64,000 bases of DNA from Kribbella italica (GTDB taxonomy: Bacteria; Actinomycetota; Actinomycetes; Propionibacteriales; Kribbellaceae): the NCBI RefSeq assembly GCF_014205135.1, contig NZ_JACHMY010000001.1, forward strand, positions 6,262,001 to 6,326,000, read 5' to 3'. Each line of letters starts with the position of its first letter. Within the stretch, counting starts at the first letter, position 1. The notes beneath the pieces were generated by a model that was given only the letters and a program-made list of their open reading frames with translations, was not told where the DNA came from and ran no database searches. Made by a program: the position numbers and the translations under genes. Below are positions 7,821 to 16,100 of the stretch, in pieces.

Positions 7821-10800
7821 CCGTCGTGGGCCATGTCGACGAAGCGGGAGTAGTGGCCCTGGAAGGCGACGACGACCTCGGCGGTGGGGCCGTTGCGGTG
7901 CTTGGCGACGATGAAGTCGGCCTCGCCGGGGCGGGTCGACTCGCGCTCGTAGGCGTCCTCACGGTGCAGCAGGATCACCATGTCGGCATCTTGCTCAAGA
8001 CTGTTGTGGACAGCGATGCCGTCGGCAACGAAGTTGTGCGTACCGAGGACAGTCGCGTCGTAGACCTCACGTTCACCGACGCTCTCGATGCTCGTGACGG
8101 TGTCCCAGAAGAGGTCGTTCGTTGCCATGAGTTCCAGGTCGGCGAGATCGAGGGCACTGGCCACGTTCGCAAGACGCTCTCGGGTAGGAGCGCCGGCAAA
8201 CAGACGGTTCGGGTTACGCCGCCCAAGGGCGGACGCGAGGGCGACCTTGGTCATTCCGCGATCATGCATGGCGACCTTGACCTGGTCCCAAACCTGGACC
8301 GGCACAGTGTCGAGCTTCGGTGCAGGGTTGATGTCTCGCAAGCGCTCAAGAACCTCGCGCGCCTTCTTGCCACGTAAACCGTGCACGCCGATCTCGTCGC
8401 AGAAGCGTCGTTGGTTCTCGACGCCGTCGATTGTCAGGTGGTACGAGTCGCGATATCCGGCCTTCCTGGCGACGTATATGCGGCTGAAGATGTTGAACCG
8501 CAGCAGCAAGCGGGCCAGGTCGTCCACCAGTCGGCGACTGGTCGACGCGTAGTAGATCCGTCCTTGACCGGCCTTGCTGTCCCACCGGACCGAACCGTCG
8601 GTGGCCCACAGGTGCCGGATGAAGCTGCCAACCTGTTCCTTGGGCAGTCCGAACACACCGTCCGGCACGAACTTCTCATGGCTGCGCAGCCCGAACAGTC
8701 CCAGCTCGTCCAGCCAGGCGGCGATCGGGTTTCGCTTGCCACGAGCTAGTCGGTACGGCGCCGGCAGCCGCAGAGTGGTCACTCGCGCCGCGGCGTACTC
8801 GTCCCGCACCCCGGTGATCCCGAATCGACGCTTGGCTGCCGAGGTGACGGCGTCGAGGTTGTGCTCGTCGATGCTGGCGTACCGGATCGGCTGCCGCCGG
8901 ACGAAGGAGCCATCGCCCAGCAGGTGAGCGAGCAGCGTCACCTCGTCGTCGTCCCACGGCTTCAGCTCGAGCGGCGGCGGTACGTGCCGCACCGAACCGA
9001 TGCGCGCGCCGGGAGTCAGCTCACCCAGCGGCTTCCAGCCGTCGTACGTGAGGAAGGGGTGATTCGCGGTTGCCTTGATCTCCCGCCCGGACGCGAGTTT
9101 GAGCCGGAAGACCTCCTTCACGCCGCTGGGGAACGCGTGCGTCAGAGTGCGCGGCACCAGCTTCAGCCGGTCGTCGAGCGACCACACCGGGACGTCCCGA
9201 GTGTCGTCGGCCAGCAGTTCGCCGAGCGACACCTCGGCGCCGGTGTCTGCGCGCATCAGCCGGGTGTCGGCGGTCAGGCAGCCCGACTCGCGAAGGTCGG
9301 AGGTCATCGGGCGTTTGTCGGATCGTTGCTCGGAGCCGCGGTTGAGCTGGCAGATGGCGACGACCGGGAGTTCGAGCTCCTTGGCGAGGAGTTTGATGGA
9401 GCGGGAGAACTCGGAGACCTCGAGCTGGCGGGACTCGACCTTCTTGCCGGACGTCATCAGCTGGAGGTAGTCGATCACGATCAGGCGGAGGTCGTGGCGC
9501 TGTTTGAGGCGGCGGGCCTTCGCGCGGATCTCCATCATGGTGAGGTTCGGGGAGTCGTCGATGAACAGGGGGGCCTCGGAGACCTCGCCCATCTTGCGGG
9601 CCAGGCGGGCCCAGTCCTCGTCGGTCATCTTGCCGTTGCGCATGTGGTGCAGCGGGACCTTCGCCTCGGCCGAGAGCAGTCGCATGGTGATCTCGTTGCG
9701 GCTCATCTCCAGCGAGAAGATGCACGAGGTCAGGCCGTGCTTGATCGAGGCGGAGCGGGCGAAGTCCAGGCCCAGCGTGGAGTTGTGGGTCGGCACCATC
9801 GTCTTGCCGGCCAGGTACAGGTGGTCGGGGTTGTCGACCTCGACGCAGCGGACCGGGACGGACGCGACCGGCTCGACCCGCTCGACGCGGCGGTCGGGCT
9901 CACCGAGCACGCCGGTGGTGACGCCGTGCCCGGCGATCTCGCGCGGCGCCGACCTCGGCACCGCGGGAGTCAGACCCTGGTACGCCGACATGGCGCTGTG
10001 CAGGTCGAGCGTCGTACAGACGACCGGCTGGCCGCCGTCCTCGACGACCCACTGGTGCTCGGCGTCGGCGACGATCGTCGTGCCGTCGGAGAAGGTCAAC
10101 TGGTAGCAGGGCCGGTCTTCCATCACGTCGGTCGCGGCGACCACGCGGGTCGGGCGGCCGTCCGCATCGAGCAGCACGTCGCCGGTGGCGACCTCGCCCA
10201 TCGTCGTCCAGCCGGACGGCGTCGGCAGCGGGGTGTCCAGCGCGAGCGCCTTGCCCATCGCGGGACGCGCGGCGACGATGATCATCTGCCCCGGGTGCAG
10301 CCCGTTGGTCAGCTCGTCGAGGTCGGTGAAGCCGGTCGGTACGCCGATCATCGCGTCGCCGCGGGAGTCGATCGCCTCGATCTCGTCGAGGGCGCCCTCC
10401 ATGATGTCCTTCAGCGGCGCGTAGTCCTCGGTGGTCCGCTTCTCGGTGACCTGGTAGATCTCGGCCTGGGCCTCGTCGACGACGTCGTCGACCTCGCCCT
10501 CCCCGGCGTACCCGAGCTGGACGATCTTGGTGCCGGCCTCGACCAGGCGGCGCAGGATCGCCTTCTCGCGGACGATGTGCGCGTAGTAGCTGGCGTTCGC
10601 CGCCAGCGGCACCGAGGCGACCAGGGTGTGCACGTACGGCGCACCGCCGATCCGGGCCATCTCGCCGCGCTTGGTCAGCTCGGCCGCGACGGTGATCGCG
10701 TCGGCCGGCTCGCCCCGCGCGTACAGGTCGGTGATCGCGTCGTAGACCGACTCGTGCGCCGGGCGGTAGAAGTCCGTGCCGCGGACGGTCTCGATGCAGT

Positions 10801-10948
10801 CGGCGATCGCGTCCTTGCTCAGCATCATCGCGCCGAGCACGCACTGCTCGGCGGCCAGGTCCTGCGGCGGGGTGCGGTCGAAGCCCATCGCCGGGTTGCG
10901 TTCCTCGTTCCCGCCGTCCGGCCCTCCGCGGAACTCCGCAACGCTCAC
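7817..10948 (-). CDS. dnaB: Replicative DNA helicase DnaB, interrupted by two inteins
   Basis: DnaB unwinds DNA at the replication fork as a hexamer. The 1043-residue precursor contains about 461 residues of helicase in three blocks: the N-terminal domain (DRTPPQDLAAEQCVLGAMML), the RecA-like ATPase core and the C-terminal end. One intein sits directly after the Lys of Walker A (RPAMGK | ST), the other after RESG before SLEQDAD. Both insertions disable the ATPase until spliced. The start chosen is GTG at 10948 (VSVAEFRGG), preceded by GGAGG; it gives the usual actinobacterial N-terminus. Its place near rplI and a MATE gene matches the Streptomyces arrangement, here separated by the T4SS-like operon and trpS. 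Confidence 0.96.
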   Translation of the reverse strand: MSVAEFRGGPDGGNEERNPAMGFDRTPPQDLAAEQCVLGAMMLSKDAIADCIETVRGTDFYRPAHESVYDAITDLYARGEPADAITVAAELTKRGEMARIGGAPYVHTLVASVPLAANASYYAHIVREKAILRRLVEAGTKIVQLGYAGEGEVDDVVDEAQAEIYQVTEKRTTEDYAPLKDIMEGALDEIEAIDSRGDAMIGVPTGFTDLDELTNGLHPGQMIIVAARPAMGKALALDTPLPTPSGWTTMGEVATGDVLLDADGRPTRVVAATDVMEDRPCYQLTFSDGTTIVADAEHQWVVEDGGQPVVCTTLDLHSAMSAYQGLTPAVPRSAPREIAGHGVTTGVLGEPDRRVERVEPVASVPVRCVEVDNPDHLYLAGKTMVPTHNSTLGLDFARSASIKHGLTSCIFSLEMSRNEITMRLLSAEAKVPLHHMRNGKMTDEDWARLARKMGEVSEAPLFIDDSPNLTMMEIRAKARRLKQRHDLRLIVIDYLQLMTSGKKVESRQLEVSEFSRSIKLLAKELELPVVAICQLNRGSEQRSDKRPMTSDLRESGCLTADTRLMRADTGAEVSLGELLADDTRDVPVWSLDDRLKLVPRTLTHAFPSGVKEVFRLKLASGREIKATANHPFLTYDGWKPLGELTPGARIGSVRHVPPPLELKPWDDDEVTLLAHLLGDGSFVRRQPIRYASIDEHNLDAVTSAAKRRFGITGVRDEYAAARVTTLRLPAPYRLARGKRNPIAAWLDELGLFGLRSHEKFVPDGVFGLPKEQVGSFIRHLWATDGSVRWDSKAGQGRIYYASTSRRLVDDLARLLLRFNIFSRIYVARKAGYRDSYHLTIDGVENQRRFCDEIGVHGLRGKKAREVLERLRDINPAPKLDTVPVQVWDQVKVAMHDRGMTKVALASALGRRNPNRLFAGAPTRERLANVASALDLADLELMATNDLFWDTVTSIESVGEREVYDATVLGTHNFVADGIAVHNSLEQDADMVILLHREDAYERESTRPGEADFIVAKHRNGPTAEVVVAFQGHYSRFVDMAHDG
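8003..9280 (-). other. DnaB intein 2: class 1 intein with LAGLIDADG endonuclease
   Basis: This 426-residue intein (precursor residues about 557-982) starts with Cys (CLTADTRLM) and ends AVHN before Ser+1 (SLEQDAD). Block B reads ATANHPFLT. Two DOD motifs (LLAHLLGDGSF and FIRHLWATDGSV) about 120 residues apart show a LAGLIDADG homing endonuclease with acidic residues in place. The insertion point, after RESG, is the same site used by the cyanobacterial DnaB intein as I recall it. It could therefore still be mobile into intein-less dnaB alleles. Confidence 0.9.
9782..10249 (-). other. DnaB intein 1: class 3 mini-intein in the Walker A site
   Basis: This 156-residue intein (precursor residues about 234-389) begins with Ala (ALALDTPLPTPSGW) instead of Cys or Ser and ends MVPTHN before Ser+1. 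It has no homing endonuclease. It carries the Trp-Cys-Thr triad that defines class 3 inteins: Trp67 after the block B His (AEHQW), Cys135 at block F (VRCVEVDN) and Thr154 in the terminal PTHN. Class 3 inteins start splicing from the block F Cys rather than from residue 1. Boundaries follow from the intact flanking RPAMGK-STLGLD. Confidence 0.9.
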
Positions 10949-11116
10949 TGCCCCGACCTCCTCGTCCGCCCACCGACCCGCCCAACGGGTCGAACACGTG
11001 ATCGAACCGTATCCGGCGTCGCCGACAGTTTTCCCCGACCCACCCGGACCCCCGAGTCGGGCGGACGGCGTCGGACACGCGACGGTACGCCCGAACGGCC
11101 GCCACCCGGTAGCCGA

Positions 11117-11300
11117 GTATCCACAGGGGGTGTGGACCACCTGTGGGAAACCCCGGGAAGTCCTGTGCACAGGTTGGGAACAACCCTGTGGATATCTGTG
11201 GGGAAAGCTCCACAACATCCCTCTGACCTGCGGTTTTTCAAACCCACAGGTGTGGAGAAGAAAAAGATTCGAGACAGTTCGGTCCGGTGCGTTGTGCACA
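11117..11300. promoter_or_regulatory. Cluster of DnaA-box-like 9-mers upstream of dnaB
   Basis: Within 184 bp there are at least five 9-mers one mismatch from TTGTCCACA or TTATCCACA: GTATCCACA (11117), the complements of TGTGGACCA (11131), TGTGGATAT (11187) and TGTGGAGAA (11251), and TTGTGCACA (11292). Weaker ones are at 11142 and 11197. A CTGTGCACAG palindrome is at 11163. The stretch also has local A/T-rich tracts unusual for this chromosome. It lies 170-350 bp upstream of the dnaB start and abuts the MATE gene. DnaA binding is inferred. The rest of the 10949-11325 gap shows no gene. Confidence 0.5.
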
Positions 11301-11325
11301 GCAGCCGCCAGGCACAATGAGGCCT

Positions 11326-12639
11326 ATGCGCCTTACCAGCAGCCAGGACCGGGAGATCCTCCGACTGGCGGTACCGGCCTTCTTCGCCCTCGTGTCCGAG
11401 CCGCTGATGCTGCTGGCCGACTCGGCCATCGTCGGCCACCTCGGCACCCCGCAGCTCGCCGCCCTGGGGATCGCGGGCACGATCCTGCAGACCCTGGTCG
11501 GCGTCTGCGTGTTCCTGGCGTACGGCACGACGTCGGCGGTCGCGCGGCGGATCGGCGCCGGCGACCACAAGGGCGCGCTGGCCCAGGGCATCGACGGCCT
11601 CTGGCTCGCGCTGCTGCTGGGCGTCGTACTGGCTGTGGTCGGTGTCCTGCTCGCCCCGGCCGCGATCGGCGCGTTCAACCCCTCCCCCGACGTCGCCGAC
11701 CACGCGGTGATCTACCTGCGGATCAGCTGCCTCGGCATCCCGTCGATGCTGCTGCTGCTCGCGGCGACCGGCGTACTGCGTGGTCTGCAGGACACCAAGA
11801 CGCCGATGATCGTCGCGATCACCGCCAACCTGCTGAACATCGTGCTCAACCTGATCCTGGTCTACGGCCTCGACCTGGACATCGCCGGATCGGCCCTCGG
11901 TACGGCGCTCGCCCAGACCGCCGCCGGCGTCGCGCTGGTCGTGGTCGTCGTCCGCGGCGCCCGCCGCGACGGCGCCAAGCTGCGCCCGGACTTCCCCGGC
12001 ATCCGCGCCTCGGCCCACTCCGGCGTACCGCTGGTGGTCCGGACCCTCACGCTGCGGGTCGCGATCATCCTGGCCACCTTCGTCGCCACCTCACTCGGTA
12101 CGACGTCCGTCGCGGCCCATCAGGTCGCGTTCACGCTCTGGTCGTTCCTGGCCCTCGCGCTGGACGCGATCGCGATCGCCGCGCAGGCGCTGACCGGCCG
12201 GGCGCTGGGTGCGGGCGACGTCGAAGGGACGCGTGCGATCACCCGGCGGATGATGTGGTGGGGACTCTGGTCGGGCGTGGTCGGCGGCCTCGCGCTGTGG
12301 GGCCTGCACTCGATCTACGTGCCCTGGTTCACCGAGGACCCGGCCGTACGGCACTCGCTCTCGGCGGTGCTGCTCGTCGCCGCGCTCTGGCAGCCGGTGA
12401 ACGGCGTGGTGTTCGTACTGGACGGCGTACTGATCGGTGCCGGCGACGGCCCGTACCTGGCGGTCGCCGGGGTGATCGCGCTCGTGCTGTACGTCCCGCT
12501 GGCGCTGAGCGTCATCTGGTTCGACGGCGGCGTCGTGGCGCTGTGGTGGGCGTTCGGCGGGTTCATGCTGCTCCGCCTGCTGACCCTGCTCACCCGGGAA
12601 CGCCGGGACGCGTGGCTGGTCACCGGCGCGGTCCGCTGA
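11326..12639 (+). CDS. MATE-family (DinF-like) multidrug/Na+ efflux transporter
   Basis: This 437-residue integral membrane protein has about twelve hydrophobic segments in two related halves. The MATE hallmarks are ALVSEPLMLLADSAIVGHLG in TM1 and TSVAAHQVAFTLWSFLALAL around TM7, and the DinF subfamily features are present. MATE proteins export cationic compounds using Na+ or H+. The ATG at 11326 (MRLTSSQDREIL) is preferred; an ATG three codons earlier is possible. In Streptomyces a MATE gene also sits between rplI and dnaB, so this is a core gene here. It is convergent with trpS. Confidence 0.92.
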   Translation: MRLTSSQDREILRLAVPAFFALVSEPLMLLADSAIVGHLGTPQLAALGIAGTILQTLVGVCVFLAYGTTSAVARRIGAGDHKGALAQGIDGLWLALLLGVVLAVVGVLLAPAAIGAFNPSPDVADHAVIYLRISCLGIPSMLLLLAATGVLRGLQDTKTPMIVAITANLLNIVLNLILVYGLDLDIAGSALGTALAQTAAGVALVVVVVRGARRDGAKLRPDFPGIRASAHSGVPLVVRTLTLRVAIILATFVATSLGTTSVAAHQVAFTLWSFLALALDAIAIAAQALTGRALGAGDVEGTRAITRRMMWWGLWSGVVGGLALWGLHSIYVPWFTEDPAVRHSLSAVLLVAALWQPVNGVVFVLDGVLIGAGDGPYLAVAGVIALVLYVPLALSVIWFDGGVVALWWAFGGFMLLRLLTLLTRERRDAWLVTGAVR

Positions 12640-12646
12640 CCGCGCC
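12625..12646. terminator. Hairpin at the MATE/trpS convergence
   Basis: GGCGCGGT (12625-12632) pairs with ACCGCGCC (12639-12646) around a 6-nt loop that spans the MATE stop codon. It could serve both convergent genes. There is no T-tract. Confidence 0.5.
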
Positions 12647-12657
12647 GGCGGCCGCGC

Positions 12658-13680
12658 CTACTGGGAGATGCCGACCGCGTCGCGGACGCGGTCCAGGACG
12701 ACCTTGGCGCGGGCACGGGCCCGGACGGCGCCGGCCTCGAGCAGGGCGTCGAGGTCGCTGCCCGGGGCCATCAGTTCGTCGTACCGGGCTCGTAGTGGGC
12801 CGATCTGCGTGTTGATCACCTCGAACAGCTCGTTCTTCAGGTCGCCCCAGCCCATCCCGCCGGCCTCGAGCCGCTTGCGGGTGTCGGCGAGCTGCTCCGG
12901 CGACGCGAACTGCTCGTAGATCAGGAACGCCGACGAGCTGTCCGGGTCCTTCGGCTCCTCGACCGGCGTGCTGTCGGTGGCGATCCGGCGGACCAGCTTC
13001 TTCAGCTGGTTCTCCGGCGCGAACAGCGGGATCGTGTTGCCGTAGCTCTTGCTCATCTTGCGGCCGTCGACCCCCGGCAGCGTCTTGGCCGCGTCGTCCT
13101 CGGGCAGGACCAGACGCGGCACCTTCAGTTTGTTCTCACCGAAGAGGTGGTTGAAGGTCCCGGCGATGTCCGCGGCGTACTCGACGTGCTGCGACTGGTC
13201 CTTGCCGACCGGTACGACGTCGGAGTCCATCAGCAGGATGTCGGCCGCCATCAGCACCGGGTAGTTGTAGAGACCCATGTTGACGCCCGCGTCCAGGTCG
13301 GGCTTGCCGGCCTCCGCGTTCTTGTCCCGGGCCGCCTTGTACGCGTGCGCCCGGTTCATCAGGCCCTTCGCGGCGACCGTCGACAGCACCCAGTGCAGCT
13401 CGAACGTCTCCGGTACGTCGGACTGCCGGTACATCGTGATCCGGTCGGTGTCGAGACCGGCCGCGATCCACGTCGCCGCCACCGAGCGGGTGTAGTGCCG
13501 CAGCTGCTCGGCGTCCCGCAGCACGGTCAGCGCGTGGTAGTCGGCGATGAAGTACATCGCGTCGTAGGAGTCGGCCAGCTGCAGCGCCGGCCGGATCGCG
13601 CCGATCAGGTTGCCGAGATGCGGGTCGCCGGTCGGCTTGATCCCGGTCAGCGACACCGGACGTGCGGATTCCATAGCCAT
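12658..13680 (-). CDS. trpS: Tryptophanyl-tRNA synthetase
   Basis: This 340-residue class I aminoacyl-tRNA synthetase charges tRNA-Trp. The HIGH-type motif appears as GDPHLGN (residues 18-24, after SLTGIKPT) and the KMSKS loop as GRKMSKSYGNT. Its length is normal for bacterial TrpRS. The ATG at 13680 (MAMESARPVSL) or a second ATG two codons later may be used. It starts 34 bp downstream of the DUF4913 gene, so it may receive read-through from the T4SS-like operon. Whether a second TrpRS exists elsewhere cannot be seen. Confidence 0.95.
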   Translation of the reverse strand: MAMESARPVSLTGIKPTGDPHLGNLIGAIRPALQLADSYDAMYFIADYHALTVLRDAEQLRHYTRSVAATWIAAGLDTDRITMYRQSDVPETFELHWVLSTVAAKGLMNRAHAYKAARDKNAEAGKPDLDAGVNMGLYNYPVLMAADILLMDSDVVPVGKDQSQHVEYAADIAGTFNHLFGENKLKVPRLVLPEDDAAKTLPGVDGRKMSKSYGNTIPLFAPENQLKKLVRRIATDSTPVEEPKDPDSSSAFLIYEQFASPEQLADTRKRLEAGGMGWGDLKNELFEVINTQIGPLRARYDELMAPGSDLDALLEAGAVRARARAKVVLDRVRDAVGISQ

Positions 13681-13714
13681 GTCTCTATTCTCCCAGAGCC
13701 TTGCGGCTGCTGGA

Positions 13715-14095
13715 TCAGATGCTGCGCAGGTGGGGCTCGCGCTGGTCGAAGAAGAGGCCTTCCGGCGGCGGCACCGTGGCGAGCGGGCGGGCCGTGTACT
13801 CGCTGTGCGCTCCGCGGCAGCCCGCGAACGGGCCGTCGGGGTTGAGCAGCACGTGCATGTGCGGGTCCGCGTGGTCGCGCCACCACACCGACATCCCCGT
13901 CGCCGGGTCCAGCCGCAGGTGCTCCCAGGCGCGCCAGATCGAGTCCAGCCGGCTCAGCGCCTCGGCGTGCCGGAACCACTCGGGGCACCAGACGAAGGTC
14001 TGGCCGAGCCGGCGCGCGTACAGGTAGACCAGCCTGTCCTCCACGAAGGCCGCGACGTGCGGGTAGTACAGCTCCATCACGTCGTCGTCGTCCAT
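13715..14095 (-). CDS. DUF4913-like protein, last gene of the T4SS-like operon
   Basis: This 126-residue soluble protein has the features I associate with DUF4913: a Tyr/Trp-rich core (WCPEWFRHAEALSRLDSIWRA), then WWRDHADPHMHVLL and a Cys-containing GCRGAHSEYTA. DUF4913 genes typically accompany conjugation-like gene sets in actinobacteria. It sits 76 bp after the VirD4-like gene on the same strand. Its role is unknown; a coupling or accessory function is an inference from position. Confidence 0.72.
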   Translation of the reverse strand: MDDDDVMELYYPHVAAFVEDRLVYLYARRLGQTFVWCPEWFRHAEALSRLDSIWRAWEHLRLDPATGMSVWWRDHADPHMHVLLNPDGPFAGCRGAHSEYTARPLATVPPPEGLFFDQREPHLRSI

Positions 14096-14171
14096 GGCTC
14101 CACTCCTTGCCCAGGGCTAGCGTTTCGGCCGGCCGGTGCGACCCGCACCGCCGTGTTGCAGGACCACATTG

Positions 14172-16100
14172 TCACCCGCGCCGGTCGTTCGGGTTCGGCG
14201 GGCTCCACTGTGCCTGGCCCCACTGCTGCTGTCCGGGCTGCGGCGCCTGCTGCTGGGGCTGCGGCTGGTTGTCGGGCACCGCCGGCCAGGTCGCCTGGGC
14301 AGGACCGAGCGGGTTGTGCTTGGCCTTCTGACCGGCCGCGATCCACGGGTTCGACGCGCCGCCGGCCGGGCCCGCGGTCGACGCCGCGCCCGGGTCGAAC
14401 TGCGCGAGCGACGCACGGACCGACGCGGCGTCCGGCCGGGCCATCCACGGGATCGTCTTGATCATCGTGGCCGGCGTGCCGGAGGCGAAGACGACCGCGC
14501 GGCCGGGCGGCATCGAGGTCAGGTCGGAGACCTCCATGATCGCGTGCCGCTGGACCTGGCTGCTGTGCGAGCGCTTGCCACCCTCGTACGAGACGGTGTT
14601 CGAGTTGATGTCGTACTCGCCGATCAGTTTGCTCAGCCGCTCCAGGAAGGCCGAGTCGGAGACACCGCCGCCGTACACCCGGATGTTGGCCGAGGACCAC
14701 AGCTTCTCGATGCCGTGCTCGCCCCAGCACTCCACGCCCTGGGCCCAGGACTGCAGGATCGTCATCAGCACGATGCCGCGGGAGCCGAAGTGGCTGTAGA
14801 GGTCGGGCAGGTCCTTCCAGCGGCAGACGTTCGCGGCTTCGTCGAGTACGCCGACCAGCGGGGTGGGCAGCCGGCCCATCGGGCAGGTCTTGGCGTACTC
14901 CTCGGCCGCCTCGACGATCGCGACGGTGAGCCCGGCGACCAGCGGGCCCGCCGTACCGCTGCCTTCCTTGGACAGGCTGTAAAGCGTGCCGCCGCTGCGG
15001 ACGAAGTCGTGCGGGTTGAACTGTGGGCGGTTGTCGGCCTGGCCGTTCGGGTTGACCCACTTGGCGACCTGGCGGTTCAGCAGGAACTGCACGCTCGGCT
15101 GGGCGGTCCCGAAGACACCGGCCCGCTGCTTGTCCGGCAGGCTGTAGAGGCTGGCCATCTGCTGCGCGGGCAGCTCGTACCCCGGAGTGTTGTCGAGGAT
15201 GCGGGCCGGCTCGTCGTTCAGCTGGTCGCTGAGCCACAGGTAGACCTGGTTGATCGGCCGCTTGGCCAGTGCGGCCGCGAGCAGCAGCCCGGCCAGGAGG
15301 TCGGCCGCCACGGTGTCGAAGTAGGCGTCGGACCGGGCGCCCTCCTGGCGCTGGCTGTTGACGATGTGGTCGGCGAACTGCCGGGCCTTCACCTCGTCGG
15401 TGACGTAGCTCAGCGGGTTCCACCACCAGGTCGGCTCCTCGTCGGCGACGCCCTGCGGGTCGAACACCCAGACCTGGCCCTTGGCGCTGCGCGGGCCCCG
15501 GCTGGCGTCGACGATGTCGCGCTTGTTCGAGGTCGCGATCACCGCACCCGGCGCGTCCAGGATGGCCGGTACGGCGCGGGTGGTGGTCTTACCGGTCCGC
15601 GGCCCCCAGATGTCGATGTGCATGTCCTCCCACGAGCCGAACAGCTCGAGGTCGTCCCGCACGGTCCGGCCGATGAAGACTCCCGGACCGGCGTGCCCGG
15701 CGCCGAGCCGGTTCGCGGTCTCCTGGGCGCCTTCGCGGAGGATCTTGCGCAGGTCCTTGCGGTTCGACATCAGGAACGCGTGCCGGTCGACGCGGGACTT
15801 GGTGCCGGTCCGCCGGCGCAGCAGCAGGAACACGCCGACGATCAGCGCGGCGACCACGACGATCTCGACGACCAGTACGGCGGTGGCCGCGCCCGGCCAC
15901 TCGTAGTCCCCGGTGAACAGGTCGACCGGGACCGACAGCGGGTTGCCGCCCGGCTTCTTGTCACCGCTGATCGCCGCCCCGAGCGAGGCCGCGGCCCAGG
16001 TCCCGACCGAGACCAGCGCGATCAGGCCGATCACCACGAACAGCGCGATCGCCTCGGGCGAGATCGCGGCCCCGCCGGTGCTCTTGCGTCCCTGTGCCAT
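14172..16100 (-). CDS. VirD4/TraG-like coupling ATPase
   Basis: This 642-residue membrane ATPase resembles type IV secretion coupling proteins, which pull substrates to the translocation channel. Two N-terminal membrane segments (about 17-42 and 71-94) precede a cytoplasmic motor with Walker A WGPRTGKTT (165-173) and Walker B LVGVLDEAANV. A TraG/TraD-type region follows (LPDLYSHFGSRGIVLMTILQ). The last 70 residues are Gln/Pro-rich. Its ATG overlaps the stop of the VirB4-like gene (ATGA at 16100), so translation is coupled. The usual partner, a relaxase, is absent from the window. Confidence 0.88.
   Translation of the reverse strand: MAQGRKSTGGAAISPEAIALFVVIGLIALVSVGTWAAASLGAAISGDKKPGGNPLSVPVDLFTGDYEWPGAATAVLVVEIVVVAALIVGVFLLLRRRTGTKSRVDRHAFLMSNRKDLRKILREGAQETANRLGAGHAGPGVFIGRTVRDDLELFGSWEDMHIDIWGPRTGKTTTRAVPAILDAPGAVIATSNKRDIVDASRGPRSAKGQVWVFDPQGVADEEPTWWWNPLSYVTDEVKARQFADHIVNSQRQEGARSDAYFDTVAADLLAGLLLAAALAKRPINQVYLWLSDQLNDEPARILDNTPGYELPAQQMASLYSLPDKQRAGVFGTAQPSVQFLLNRQVAKWVNPNGQADNRPQFNPHDFVRSGGTLYSLSKEGSGTAGPLVAGLTVAIVEAAEEYAKTCPMGRLPTPLVGVLDEAANVCRWKDLPDLYSHFGSRGIVLMTILQSWAQGVECWGEHGIEKLWSSANIRVYGGGVSDSAFLERLSKLIGEYDINSNTVSYEGGKRSHSSQVQRHAIMEVSDLTSMPPGRAVVFASGTPATMIKTIPWMARPDAASVRASLAQFDPGAASTAGPAGGASNPWIAAGQKAKHNPLGPAQATWPAVPDNQPQPQQQAPQPGQQQWGQAQWSPPNPNDRRG

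Noticed and set aside
11117..11300. Chromosomal origin oriC
   Set aside because: dnaA and dnaN are absent; the cluster is small and next to dnaB, so a regulatory role is more likely.
8861..11320. 819-codon plus-strand frame opposite dnaB
   Set aside because: Antisense of dnaB and its inteins; composition is Val/Asp/Gly/Arg-rich without any domain.
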